Shown: positions 15,997 to 24,166 of the stretch, piece after piece | How positions within the stretch are numbered: the stretch's first letter is position 1 | How the letters are laid out: each line of letters opens with the position of its first letter | NCBI GenBank assembly: GCA_016219175.1 | Contig: JACRCD010000001.1 | Span: 1-44,879, forward strand | DNA: 44,879 nt | Reading direction: 5' to 3' | From: Deltaproteobacteria bacterium | GTDB taxonomy: Bacteria > Desulfobacterota > Desulfobulbia > Desulfobulbales > SURF-16 | Position numbers and translations under genes: made by a program | The notes under the pieces: generated by a model | Databases searched by the model: none | What the model was told of the DNA's origin: nothing | Seen by the model: only the letters and a program-made list of their open reading frames with translations

Positions 15997-16769
15997 TCCA
16001 AGGCTGGTGGCCTGCCGATATTGTCCAGCAGCTTTGGATCAAGCATCCGTAATAGAGCCGATTTCTTTATTTTTTTTCCATCAGTCTCGCCGTTGATGTT
16101 GATGATGAAGAGCTGATTGGCCCCTCTTCCGTAGTGATTGGCAATGTCAAGCACGCTTCCCACCACCACCAGTCTGCTGTTGCTGATTCGTTCCCTATAC
16201 CTCTCCATGGCCTGCTCGACCTGGAAGTTCACGTTTTTTTCAACCTGACGGAGCTCTCTTGTCCGGTCATCCTCTTGTGTATTTTCAGCCCGGGCGCCCA
16301 GTGCCGGGTAGAGGTGGTCAAGCTCGCGGCCGATGGTGGGGGCAAGTCCACCATACCCAGCGCTGAATAAGCGCAGGGATTCGCTGTCCGTATTGCCGGT
16401 AATGAGCAGGATGGGGCTGTGCAGAGAGAGCACCCCGTAATCAACAGCGCCTATTGATGTGTTCAGCTGGTTGGCCAGATTACGGACTGAAAAAATCCTC
16501 CGGACGGGCTGGGCCAGGATGAATTCCGGCTGCACTCGGGCATCCGCATCGGCAACCCAGGTGATATACGGGGCGTCGGAGCTGCTCGGTTGCGGCGTGG
16601 CATTTTTGTCGAGCGACTGTTTGCCGGTGGTAAGGATCTCTTTTAGTATGTCCGGCGGCGGGACTCCTGCCCTGCTTTTCAGGATTGGCTGCATTTCCGC
16701 CTGGGACTGCAAGGCGAGGGAGGAGAAGGCGGTGAGAAAAAGGAGGAAGGAGATGATGTTTTTTTGCAT
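15987..16769 (-). CDS. Exported beta-carbonic anhydrase homologue lacking zinc ligands
   Basis: Protein of 260 aa with a signal peptide (about 1-24, ending QSQA). The mature part follows the beta-carbonic anhydrase pattern closely: ADARVQPE (family CSDSRVPPE), FSVRNLANQL (family VVRNAGN), VDYGVLSLHSPILLITGNTD (family LEYAVxxLGVxxIVVxGHSDC), KNVNFQVEQ (family ENVRxQVE) and VVVGSVLDI (family GxxYDI). At the three zinc positions, however, the residues are Asp74 (Cys), Asn126 (His) and Ser129 (Cys). The Asp-Arg dyad (Asp76, Arg78) remains. It is therefore very unlikely to be a zinc enzyme; a binding or structural role is possible. It reads as an intact gene, with no frameshift. Identification as a CA fold is by motif order. 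Confidence 0.78.
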   Translation of the reverse strand: MQKNIISFLLFLTAFSSLALQSQAEMQPILKSRAGVPPPDILKEILTTGKQSLDKNATPQPSSSDAPYITWVADADARVQPEFILAQPVRRIFSVRNLANQLNTSIGAVDYGVLSLHSPILLITGNTDSESLRLFSAGYGGLAPTIGRELDHLYPALGARAENTQEDDRTRELRQVEKNVNFQVEQAMERYRERISNSRLVVVGSVLDIANHYGRGANQLFIININGETDGKKIKKSALLRMLDPKLLDNIGRPPALEQK

Positions 16770-17095
16770 TGCGCAGCATCCTGCAGGTATCGATAAAAAA
16801 TAATCATGAACGGATGATCCCAGACTAGCAGATAGCTTGCCGGTAAATCAAGGGATACAGCGGCGGGCCGGGAAAAAATATTAAGAAGCTAACTATAGTT
16901 CCTGCTTACTTGACATTAAAAAAGAGCATACTTATTATTCCCCACAACGATGCGATGCCAGCCTGGGGAAAAGGACGCGAGGCGTCCCTCCGGTTGCGCG
17001 GGGCGGGGAAATTCTATTTTCATACTTATTTCATACCCGCGCTTTGGATTTCTCGGGGGCTATGGGAATCTGTAGAGATAACAAGGAGGAATTTG
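16770..17095. other. Intergenic region upstream of grpE
   Basis: About 325 bases with no supported gene. It contains a good promoter at 16910-16938 and a leader of about 150 bases with a small hairpin GGACGC-GAG-GCGTCC (16973-16987). No CIRCE inverted repeat (TTAGCACTC-N9-GAGTGCTAA) is present. The frame in front of GrpE is open from 16910, but nothing supports its translation. Confidence 0.5.
16910..16938 (+). promoter_or_regulatory. Sigma70-type promoter of the grpE-dnaK operon
   Basis: TTGACA (16910-16915), a 17-base spacer and TATTAT (16933-16938). A heat-shock sigma32 reading was tested and does not fit the spacing. Confidence 0.6.
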
Positions 17096-17647
17096 GTGGC
17101 AGAGAAAGAGGAAACCGTCAGTAAAGCTCTTGCGGCGGATGAGCCGGTGCTTGAGCCGGGGAGAAGCGAGACTGCCGAGACGGCAGAGGCGGATAAGGTG
17201 GATGAGCTTGAACAGGCTCGAGTGGAGGCGGCTGAAGCCAAGGATAAGCTGTTACGGCTGGCCGCTGAATTTGATAATTATAGAAAGCGGATGGAGCGTG
17301 ACCGGGCCATCGCTTTAAAATATGCCGAAGAGCAGGTTTTGAAAGAACTGCTGCCCTGCATAGATAATCTGGAACGGGCCATTGAACAGGGCCGGAAAAC
17401 CGAGAGAGCAGGGGATTTGCTGGCCGGAGTTGAGTTGACCTATAAAGGGCTGATGGCGGCAGTGAGTAAATTTGAACTTGTTCCCTTGGGGAGCGTGGGT
17501 ACGCCATTTGATCCGAATATCCATGAAGCGCTTGCCATGGAGGAAAGTGGAGAGGTGAGTCCCAACAGCGTTTTGCGTGAATTTGAAAAGGGATACATGT
17601 ATAAAGACAGGCTAATCCGCCCGGCAAAGGTTGTCGTGGCTAAATAG
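17096..17647 (+). CDS. grpE: Nucleotide exchange factor GrpE
   Basis: Cochaperone of 183 aa that releases ADP from DnaK. It has an acidic N-terminus, a long coiled coil (about 40-110, with LLRLAAEFDNYRKRMERD, the usual GrpE motif) and a C-terminal beta domain with VPLGSVGTPFDPNIHEAL and a final L-I-R-P-A-K-V-V-V. The start is a GTG at 17096 with GGAGG six bases upstream; a TTG one codon earlier is possible. dnaK follows after 55 bases in the same direction. hrcA and dnaJ, often neighbours of this pair, are absent from the window. Confidence 0.95.
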   Translation: MAEKEETVSKALAADEPVLEPGRSETAETAEADKVDELEQARVEAAEAKDKLLRLAAEFDNYRKRMERDRAIALKYAEEQVLKELLPCIDNLERAIEQGRKTERAGDLLAGVELTYKGLMAAVSKFELVPLGSVGTPFDPNIHEALAMEESGEVSPNSVLREFEKGYMYKDRLIRPAKVVVAK

Positions 17648-17702
17648 AACGAAAAGGCAGACGGTAGCCGGCGTTAAAAAATAGTTTTTTTGGAGATTTA
17701 TC

Positions 17703-19640
17703 ATGGGTAAAATTATAGGAATTGACTTGGGGACAACAAACTCATGCGTTGCGGTGATGGAAGGCGGAGAGCCCAAGGTGCTGACAAACGCGGAAGGAAA
17801 TCGAACGACTCCCTCGGTGGTGGCGTTTTCAGACAGCGGGGAGCGACTGGTGGGTCAGGTTGCCCGCAGGCAGGCGGTAACGAATCCGATCCGAACCATT
17901 TTTGCCATGAAACGGTTGATCGGCCGGAAATTCACGGATCCCGAGGTAAGGAAATCAATTGAGGTGAGTCCTTTCAAGATAGTGGAAGGCAAAGGGGATC
18001 CGGCCATTGAGGTAGACGGGAAACGCTACACGCCGGCGGAGCTTTCCGCCATGGTGCTGGGCAAAATGAAAAAGACGGCTGAAGAGTATCTGGGAGAAGA
18101 GGTAACGGATGCGGTCATTACCGTTCCCGCTTATTTCAACGACAGCCAGCGTCAGGCCACCAAGGATGCCGGCCGTATTGCCGGCCTCAACGTACAGCGC
18201 ATCATCAACGAGCCCACCGCGGCCTCTCTGGCCTATGGCCTTGATAAAAAGGGTGAAGAAACCATTGCTGTCTTCGACCTGGGCGGCGGCACCTTTGATA
18301 TCTCCATTCTGGAAATCGGCGATGGGGTTTTCGAGGTGAAATCCACCAACGGTGATACCTTCCTGGGCGGCGAGGATTTTGACATGCGTATTGTCAACTG
18401 GCTGGCCGATGAGTTTAAACGGGACCAGGGGATTGATCTGCGTAGTGACAAGATGGCTCTGCAGCGCTTGAAAGAGGAGGCGGAAAAGGCCAAGAAAGAG
18501 CTTTCCTCCACCATGGAAACCGAGATCAACCTGCCATTTATTACCGCGGACGCATCCGGCCCCAAGCATCTGAATGTCAAGCTCAGCCGCGCCAAACTGG
18601 AAGCCCTGGTGGGCGATCTGATCGACCGGACCATAGGACCATGCCAGACCGCCCTGAAAGATGCCGGCCTTGCCCTCTCCGATATTGATGAGGTCATCCT
18701 GGTTGGCGGCATGACCAGGATGCCCAAGGTACAGCAGAAGGTTAAGGAAATTTTTGGCGGTAAGGAACCCCATAAGGGGGTGAATCCCGACGAGGTGGTT
18801 GCCATTGGCGCTGCCATTCAGGGCGGGGTGCTTAAAGGTGATGTAAAGGATGTCTTGCTGCTTGACGTCACCCCCCTCTCTCTTGGTATCGAAACCCTGG
18901 GCGGCGTGACCACCAGGTTGATCGAGAAAAACACCACGGTGCCCACCAAGAAGAGCCAGATTTTTTCAACAGCGGCGGATAATCAGCCCGCCGTGTCCAT
19001 TCATGTTCTGCAGGGAGAGAGAGAGATGGCGCAGGATAATAAGTCCATCGGCCGATTTGAGCTGACGGATATTCCGCCCGCACCTCGGGGTGTGCCGCAG
19101 ATTGAGGTTGCCTTTGACCTTGACGCCAACGGCATTCTGCATGTTTCCGCCAAGGATTTGGGAACAAGCAAGCAGCAGTCGATAAGGATTACGGCATCCA
19201 GCGGTCTCTCCGAACAGGAGATCGAAAAGATGATGCGTGATGCCGAGTCCCATGCCGAGGAGGATAAGAAGCGCAAGGCCCTGGTTGAGGCCAAGAATAA
19301 TGGTGACTCGATGGTCTATGCCACGGAGAAGAGTCTGAAAGAGGTGGGTGACAAGGTCGATGCCGAGACAAAGGCCAAGGTCGAGCAGGCCATTGAAAAG
19401 GTGAAGAAGGCCCTGGAAGGCAATGATGCCGATTCGATCAAGTCAGCTACTGAAGAATTGACCCAGGCATCCCATAAGCTTGCGGAAATAATGTACTCGC
19501 AGGCATCCAAGGCTCATCCCGGCGGAGGAGACGCCGGAGGAGGGGCCGCGGGTGGCGGAGCTGGCGCGGGAGCCCATGCCGGCGCCGGCAAGAAGGACGA
19601 CGATGATGTTGTTGATGCTGATTTTGAAGAGGTTAAATAA
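17703..19640 (+). CDS. dnaK: Molecular chaperone DnaK (Hsp70)
   Basis: ATP-dependent Hsp70 chaperone of 645 aa, full length. The ATPase domain has [18 protein letters not shown] at the start, [40 protein letters not shown] and [14 protein letters not shown]; the linker is [15 protein letters not shown]. The substrate domain and helical lid follow. The Gly/Ala-rich C-terminal stretch ends in the typical acidic tail [13 protein letters not shown] lies 8 bases before the ATG. The gene is second in the grpE-dnaK operon and is closed by a clear terminator at 19672. Confidence 0.98.
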   Translation: MGKIIGIDLGTTNSCVAVMEGGEPKVLTNAEGNRTTPSVVAFSDSGERLVGQVARRQAVTNPIRTIFAMKRLIGRKFTDPEVRKSIEVSPFKIVEGKGDPAIEVDGKRYTPAELSAMVLGKMKKTAEEYLGEEVTDAVITVPAYFNDSQRQATKDAGRIAGLNVQRIINEPTAASLAYGLDKKGEETIAVFDLGGGTFDISILEIGDGVFEVKSTNGDTFLGGEDFDMRIVNWLADEFKRDQGIDLRSDKMALQRLKEEAEKAKKELSSTMETEINLPFITADASGPKHLNVKLSRAKLEALVGDLIDRTIGPCQTALKDAGLALSDIDEVILVGGMTRMPKVQQKVKEIFGGKEPHKGVNPDEVVAIGAAIQGGVLKGDVKDVLLLDVTPLSLGIETLGGVTTRLIEKNTTVPTKKSQIFSTAADNQPAVSIHVLQGEREMAQDNKSIGRFELTDIPPAPRGVPQIEVAFDLDANGILHVSAKDLGTSKQQSIRITASSGLSEQEIEKMMRDAESHAEEDKKRKALVEAKNNGDSMVYATEKSLKEVGDKVDAETKAKVEQAIEKVKKALEGNDADSIKSATEELTQASHKLAEIMYSQASKAHPGGGDAGGGAAGGGAGAGAHAGAGKKDDDDVVDADFEEVK

Positions 19641-19671
19641 TCTCTGAGCAATAGTCCATAGGGTGGCGATG

Positions 19672-19699
19672 AAAAAGGGAGCTTATTGCTCCCTTTTTT
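19672..19699 (+). terminator. Rho-independent terminator of grpE-dnaK
   Basis: AAAAAGGGAGC (19672-19682), loop TTATT, then GCTCCCTTTTTT (19688-19699). Perfect stem with T-run. Confidence 0.92.
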
Positions 19700-19779
19700 A
19701 TTGTCCTTCTTCGGCATGATGGGTATAAACAGTTCTCTGTCCGCCGTATTCGTTTAATCTTAATGATAATGTAAGTGTG

Positions 19780-20745
19780 ATGAAAATTCTCTCGGGTATC
19801 CAGCCATCTGGAAAACTGCACATAGGTAATTATTTCGGCATGATGCGCCCCATGATCAACAATATGGACCGGGGTGAACTCTATGCCTTTATCGTCAATC
19901 TGCATGCCCTGACCTCGGTCAGCGACAGCAGGGCCCTGGCCCGGGATACCTTGGAAGCCGCCGCCGATTTTCTGGCCCTTGGCCTGGATCCGGAAAAATG
20001 TATTTTCTGGGTGCAGGCGGATGTGCCGGAGGTAACGGAGCTGACCTGGATCCTGTCAACCTTGACGCCGCTGGGTCTGTTGGAGCGTTGCCATTCTTAT
20101 AAGGATAAGGTGGCCAAGGGCATTGCCGCGAGCCACGGCCTTTTTTCCTATCCCGTGCTCATGGCGGCCGACATTCTGCTTTATCAGGCGGATCTGGTGC
20201 CGGTTGGGAAAGATCAGAAACAGCATCTCGAAGTCGCCCGGGACATAGCCATCAAATTCAACAACTCGTATGGCGAGACCTTTGTCGTGCCGGAACCGGC
20301 GATAGAAGAGAATGTAGCGACGGTTCCCGGGCTTGATGGTCAGAAGATGTCTAAATCCTACGGCAATACCATCGGTATTTTCCTGGAGCAGAAAGCCCTG
20401 AAAAAAAGCGTTATGGCCATTGTCACGGATGCGGCCCCGGTTGAATCCCCTAAGGATCCGGACAAGTGTAATCTCTATAATATTTTTAAACTGTTCGCCC
20501 CCGCGGACCGGCTGAAAGAGGTGCGTGACCTGTATATCAATGGCGGCGCAGCCTATGGCTATCTGAAGCTTGAGCTCGTTGATCTTCTCTGGGAGTATTT
20601 CCGCCCCGCCCGCGAGAAAAGAGAGAAGCTGGCCGCTGACCCCGCCTATCTGAAAGAGGTCCTGGCGAAAGGAGCGGACAAGGCCAGGGCAAAGGCTGCG
20701 GTAACCATTAACAGGGTGCGGGAAAAAGTAGGCCTGAGGTATTGA
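19780..20745 (+). CDS. trpS: Tryptophanyl-tRNA synthetase
   Basis: Class I aminoacyl-tRNA synthetase of about 321 aa, normal for bacterial TrpS. The signature HIGN is at residues 14-17 (SGKLHIGNYFG) and KMSKS at 189-193 (GQKMSKSYGN). Other family landmarks include TWILSTLTPLGLLERCHSYKDK and YPVLMAADILLYQADLVPVGKDQKQHLE. A GTG three bases before the ATG is in frame and may be the true start; there is no strong Shine-Dalgarno for either. It is followed within 20 bases by an R1-related repeat and about 700 bases without a gene. Confidence 0.96.
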   Translation: MKILSGIQPSGKLHIGNYFGMMRPMINNMDRGELYAFIVNLHALTSVSDSRALARDTLEAAADFLALGLDPEKCIFWVQADVPEVTELTWILSTLTPLGLLERCHSYKDKVAKGIAASHGLFSYPVLMAADILLYQADLVPVGKDQKQHLEVARDIAIKFNNSYGETFVVPEPAIEENVATVPGLDGQKMSKSYGNTIGIFLEQKALKKSVMAIVTDAAPVESPKDPDKCNLYNIFKLFAPADRLKEVRDLYINGGAAYGYLKLELVDLLWEYFRPAREKREKLAADPAYLKEVLAKGADKARAKAAVTINRVREKVGLRY

Positions 20746-20764
20746 TACCCTAATTCCGGCCCCA

Positions 20765-20926
20765 GCGCTTCCGCAAAAGTCCGATCTGTCGCGTTGTAGG
20801 TTTTTGACAGGGACTCGACATACCGTATGTATAGTCGAACCCCGGTCAAAAACACTACGCCTTGTATATCAAACTTTTTACTTAGCCATCCGGGAGCTGC
20901 GAGGTGACTTTTTACGAGATCATCAA
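20765..20926 (-). repeat. R1 dispersed repeat, divergent inverted copy
   Basis: Read on the minus strand this segment follows the R1 consensus end to end. Shared blocks are CCGATCT, GCGTTGTAG, CATACC.GTATGTATAG, ACTACGCCTTGTATATC, TTACTTAGCCATCCGGG and GACTTTTTACGAG.TCATCAA. There are many substitutions elsewhere, so it is an older copy than those at 1, 35349 and 44741. The central and terminal palindromic pairings are still formed. Confidence 0.75.
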
Positions 20927-21380
20927 AGGTCAGGATTTACCCGCTGTCGGATTTGTGTCGTTGTCGTGAGACGCTCTGCGGACAGGCGGCGCCATGAGTG
21001 AAGAAGCAAATCAAGAAATTTTAATGATAATAGCGCGTTGGCTGGTGCGTGGCTGGTAAAATTCCAGTCCCGTTTCCGTCGCTGTTCTCCGACACGAGAT
21101 ACGGGACGGGCAAGTTTTTTCTCTTTTTTTCGATCATTCCTCTTCTCCCTCCCCTTTTTTCACGAATATCTCAAGTGTCGGCCGGAAAATGCCGATAAAA
21201 CTGTTAGAAAATTGACGCTTACCGGGTTTTTTTTTCCTGTTGCGAGGCGGGTAGACTGGCGCGGTAGGCAAAATTTTCCGGGCAACAGCGGCCGAGAATG
21301 GGGCTATTTTAAAAAAAATATATTTAATATCAGCTTGTTATGTAGTTGTGAGACTCCGGATGTGTTGAGTTGGTTTTTTG
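20927..21380. other. Gene-poor region with possible structured RNA
   Basis: About 450 bases without a supported gene. One dyad stands out: GTCCCGT (21068-21074) pairs with ACGGGAC, nesting GTCG/CGAC, and is followed shortly by GTTTTTTCTCTTTTTTT. That could be a terminator. There is no known gene directly before it except trpS about 300 bases away, so an unknown small RNA ending here is possible. The rest is AT-rich near 21310 with no recognisable element. Confidence 0.35.
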
Positions 21381-21396
21381 TGGCATAGAAATGGCA
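21381..21396 (+). promoter_or_regulatory. Candidate sigma54 (-24/-12) promoter of the diguanylate cyclase gene
   Basis: TGGCATAGAAATGGCA keeps the invariant GG and GC of the TGGCAC-N5-TTGCA consensus at the exact spacing, with two mismatches. It lies about 50 bases before the start codon. No enhancer-binding protein gene is in the window. Confidence 0.4.
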
Positions 21397-21444
21397 TATG
21401 AGAGTGAGTAAAGAATTGCTTGCATTGACAAAGGGGTGGATGAA

Positions 21445-22461
21445 ATGAGTGAATCAGTCTCTCTCTCTCGAACTGGAATTTCCGGTAGTGATGCCTATCA
21501 GCTTGACATGACGAGCCTTATGGTCGAGCTTGATCAGTTTAAAAAGAAAACGGCGAGGCTCGCGCTTCTTAATGAATTGCATGGCCGTCTTGCCGGCGCC
21601 GTTGATCTGCCCGGCATGATCGAGGCATTTTCCATCTGGCTCATGCCTCTGGTGGAACATGATCTGGTGGCCTATCACAACCCGGACCGGAAGCGCAGCT
21701 ACATGTACAGCTCCTGCCATGGGCCGGAGCGGCAGCGGATATTCATGCTGGCCGAGAAGCTTTTCCATGCCTGTCCGGAAAGCTCTGGGCGGGCTTGGGA
21801 TGAAGAAGATTTTTATGTGCAGAACTGGTACCTCGGCTCACTCGACTCAAGCGGCCTGATGCTTGTGCTGCGGCAAGATACGGTGATAGATGCTGAAGAG
21901 GGTACCCTGATTAAGCAGGCGCTGGAGATCTTGCGAGACCCTCTGCAGCGAGCCCTTGATTACGAAGATCTGTTTGCCATTGCCCGCCGGGACACCCTGA
22001 CCGGACTTGCCAACCGAAGGGTCTTTGAAGAACGCATCAACTCGATTATTGAAAACAGCAGACGCCACAACCATTCGCTGACCATTGCCAGCATGGATCT
22101 TGATCACTTCAAGCAGGTAAATGATAATTTGGGGCATGCGGAAGGGGACCGCGTTTTAAAAAGGGTTGCCGCTACCTTCCAAAGTATGGTGCGTAGCAGT
22201 GATCTGTTAGTCAGGATGGGTGGGGATGAATTTCTGCTTGTTTTGCCGGAAACCGGTCTGGACGCGGCCAGGGTGTTGGCCGAGAGGCTGTGCAAGGCAA
22301 TTGATGAGCTGGAAATTTACTCCGCCCCGACGCAAAAACTGGGAGTAAGCATAGGGTTGAGTCTGTGGCAGCCGGGCATAACACTTGAAGATTGGCTTGA
22401 AGAAACCGATGGGCTGCTTTATCAGGCCAAGGATAATGGCCGTAGTCAGGTGTGCGGATGA
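21445..22461 (+). CDS. Diguanylate cyclase (GGDEF)
   Basis: Protein of 338 aa making cyclic di-GMP from GTP. The N-terminal about 165 residues resemble a GAF-like sensory domain, with no membrane helices, so it is cytoplasmic. The GGDEF domain begins at DTLTGLANRR and contains DLDHFKQVND (metal and GTP), GGDEF at 259-263 and a complete RxxD inhibitory site (Arg250-Asp253) five residues upstream, so it should be active and product-inhibited. Start: the ATG at 21445, with AAGGGG 8 bases upstream; a GTG at 21436 is in frame. A candidate sigma54 promoter precedes it and a terminator-like hairpin follows. Confidence 0.92.
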   Translation: MSESVSLSRTGISGSDAYQLDMTSLMVELDQFKKKTARLALLNELHGRLAGAVDLPGMIEAFSIWLMPLVEHDLVAYHNPDRKRSYMYSSCHGPERQRIFMLAEKLFHACPESSGRAWDEEDFYVQNWYLGSLDSSGLMLVLRQDTVIDAEEGTLIKQALEILRDPLQRALDYEDLFAIARRDTLTGLANRRVFEERINSIIENSRRHNHSLTIASMDLDHFKQVNDNLGHAEGDRVLKRVAATFQSMVRSSDLLVRMGGDEFLLVLPETGLDAARVLAERLCKAIDELEIYSAPTQKLGVSIGLSLWQPGITLEDWLEETDGLLYQAKDNGRSQVCG

Positions 22462-22507
22462 CGCCGTAGCTGGCTTTATTTATACTCCTCGGTTTCTTAA
22501 TATCCAT

Positions 22508-22557
22508 AAGGGGAAATGTTTTTCGTTGAAATTCGAGAACATTTCCCCTTATTGTTT
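22508..22557 (+). terminator. Terminator-like hairpin after the diguanylate cyclase
   Basis: Perfect 13-bp arms AAGGGGAAATGTT (22508-22520) and AACATTTCCCCTT (22538-22550) with a 17-base loop, then ATTGTTTTAT. The T-run is interrupted, but the stem is strong. Confidence 0.65.
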
Positions 22558-22617
22558 TATAGGCCCTTGTCAGGTGGAAGCTGCTGAATAATATAATGGG
22601 GCTGCGGTGAGGGGAAA

Positions 22618-23799
22618 ATGGAAAAATATCGCATCAAGCTTGTCAACAAAATTTGCCGGGAAGGCCTTGTCCTTTTGGGAGACCTCTATCAGATTTCAGC
22701 GGAAGAAAAAGATCCCCAGGGCATTATCGTCCGCAGCGCGCAAATTGATACGGCTGGTTATCCTTCCCTGCTGGCCGTTGCCCGGGCCGGAGCAGGGGTC
22801 AACAACATTACCGTGGGCAAGGCGACCGCAAGCGGCATCTGCGTTTTCAATACCCCGGGCGCCAACGCCAATGCCGTGGCGGAACTGGTTTTTGTCATGG
22901 CTGGTATCGGCGCCCGCAATATTCATCTGGGCATCGAATTTTGCCGGGGACTCGCCTCGCTCAGTGATGAGGAGATGACAAAGGAGGTTGAGGCAAGGAA
23001 ATCCGCTTTCCGCGGCTTTGAGCTGGCCGGTAAAACACTCGGTGTGCTGGGGCTGGGACAAATCGGCGTGCGGGTGGCCAACGGCGGGGCGCAGCGGCGC
23101 ATGCGCACTATTGGCTTTGACCCCAGCCCTACCCTGGAAAATATTCATAGGCTCTCTCCCCAGGTTACGCTTTCCCGTACCTTAAACGATGTGGTGGCAA
23201 GCGCCAATATTTTGTCACTGCACATGCCTTACAATGAAAAGACCAAGGGGTTTGTTGACCGGACGCTTTTGAACAGGATGCCCGATGGCGCCATGCTGAT
23301 CAATTATGCGCGCGGGGGGATCGTCAAGGACGAGGATGTGGCGGCGGCCCTCGATGCAGGCAAGCTTGGCTGTTATATTACGGATTTCCCGTCTCGCATT
23401 CTCCTCGGCCATCCCAAAGTCATCACCTCGCCCCATCTCGGCGCCAGCACGGAGGAATCCGAGGAACATTGCGCCACCATGGCGGTAAGCGAACTGAAGG
23501 GCTATCTTGAACACGGCTCTGTCAGCCATAGTGTCAATTTCCCCAATGTTGAATCAATTCCCGGCGACACGGTTCATACCCGGCTCATCATGATTAACAG
23601 AGACAAGCCCGGCATGATCGGCTTTGCCTCCCAGACCATTGGTTCACACGGTATCAATATCGCAAGCTACCTCAATGAGAGCAACGGGGTGATCGGCTAT
23701 AATATCATTGACCTGGAAGCAGGGATATCCGACGAAACGGTCCGCCTTATCGAGGCGCATCCCGATGTCATCCGCACCCGCGGGATCTGTTACCGCTGA
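22618..23799 (+). CDS. serA: D-3-phosphoglycerate dehydrogenase-like protein with ACT domain
   Basis: NAD-dependent D-2-hydroxyacid dehydrogenase of 393 aa, matching the short SerA form (catalytic and NAD domains plus a C-terminal ACT domain). It probably performs the first step of serine synthesis. Seen: VARAGAGVNNI in the substrate domain, GVLGLGQIGVRVAN (NAD fold), NYARGGIV (catalytic Arg) and SPHLGAST (catalytic His). The ACT region begins LIMINRDKPGMIG. The third catalytic residue, normally a Glu in D-V-F-x-x-E-P, has no obvious equivalent: here the segment reads TDFPSRILLGHPKV. Other short SerA-like proteins have a similar TDFP segment. GAGGGG lies 3 bases before the ATG. No serC or serB is nearby. 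Confidence 0.85.
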   Translation: MEKYRIKLVNKICREGLVLLGDLYQISAEEKDPQGIIVRSAQIDTAGYPSLLAVARAGAGVNNITVGKATASGICVFNTPGANANAVAELVFVMAGIGARNIHLGIEFCRGLASLSDEEMTKEVEARKSAFRGFELAGKTLGVLGLGQIGVRVANGGAQRRMRTIGFDPSPTLENIHRLSPQVTLSRTLNDVVASANILSLHMPYNEKTKGFVDRTLLNRMPDGAMLINYARGGIVKDEDVAAALDAGKLGCYITDFPSRILLGHPKVITSPHLGASTEESEEHCATMAVSELKGYLEHGSVSHSVNFPNVESIPGDTVHTRLIMINRDKPGMIGFASQTIGSHGINIASYLNESNGVIGYNIIDLEAGISDETVRLIEAHPDVIRTRGICYR

Positions 23800-24016
23800 T
23801 TGTGGGGTTGAGTGGGATTTTCCAGACAAGGACGTCACTTTCACCTACTGCGGGCGCCCTTTCGTCCTGCCGCGGAAGAAGCATCCGCCGGCACAAAAAA
23901 ATACGGCAAAATCAGCCGGTCGGCTTGACAGTCAAACAACCTGTACTTAATTATATTTCCTAAGCCCTGCAAGTTTTTCTCCTCCTCTTTTTCTGCTCAT
24001 GTACATGGCGGTCCAG
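23800..24016. other. Intergenic region upstream of clpB
   Basis: No gene seen. Apart from the promoter candidate at 23925 there is a small hairpin AGCCG-GT-CGGCT (23913-23924) touching the -35. Confidence 0.4.
23925..23953 (+). promoter_or_regulatory. Candidate sigma70 promoter of clpB
   Basis: TTGACA (23925-23930), a 17-base spacer and TAATTA (23948-23953). The -35 lies in the palindrome TTGACAGTCAA, which could bind a regulator. It would give a leader of about 205 bases. Confidence 0.5.
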
Positions 24017-24081
24017 CAGCAAAACAGCCGGCCCGCGGCCCGGGTTCTAGTCCTTCCGGGCCGCCGGCCGACTGTTTGCTG
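24017..24081 (+). promoter_or_regulatory. Long GC-rich hairpin in the clpB leader
   Basis: Arms at 24017-24043 and 24056-24081 pair along about 26 positions, with one bulged A and two mismatches, around a 12-base loop. The outer part is CAGCAAAACAG/CTGTTTGCTG and the inner part is GCGGCCCGG/CCGGGCCGC. No T-run follows, so it is not an ordinary terminator. Confidence 0.6.
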
Positions 24082-24166
24082 ACCCGCGGAACTCCAGCGC
24101 ACCTCAATTGAATATTTTTTGGCAAAATTATTGTGAACCGGGTGATCGGTTTCAGGAGATATGGAT

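Noticed and set aside
16905..16950. Heat-shock sigma32 promoter or CIRCE element before grpE
   Set aside because: A CTTGAC and a CCCCAC are present but 24 bases apart, too far for sigma32. No CIRCE inverted repeat was found. The sigma70 reading fits better.
21036..21110. Cobalamin riboswitch in front of the diguanylate cyclase
   Set aside because: A GGTAAAATTCCAG..GTCGCTGT stretch loosely recalls part of the B12 box, but the rest of the aptamer and a B12-related gene are missing.
24120..24140. Sigma54 promoter directly before clpB (TGGCAAAATTATTGTG)
   Set aside because: The essential GC of the -12 element is GT here, so the match is too weak.
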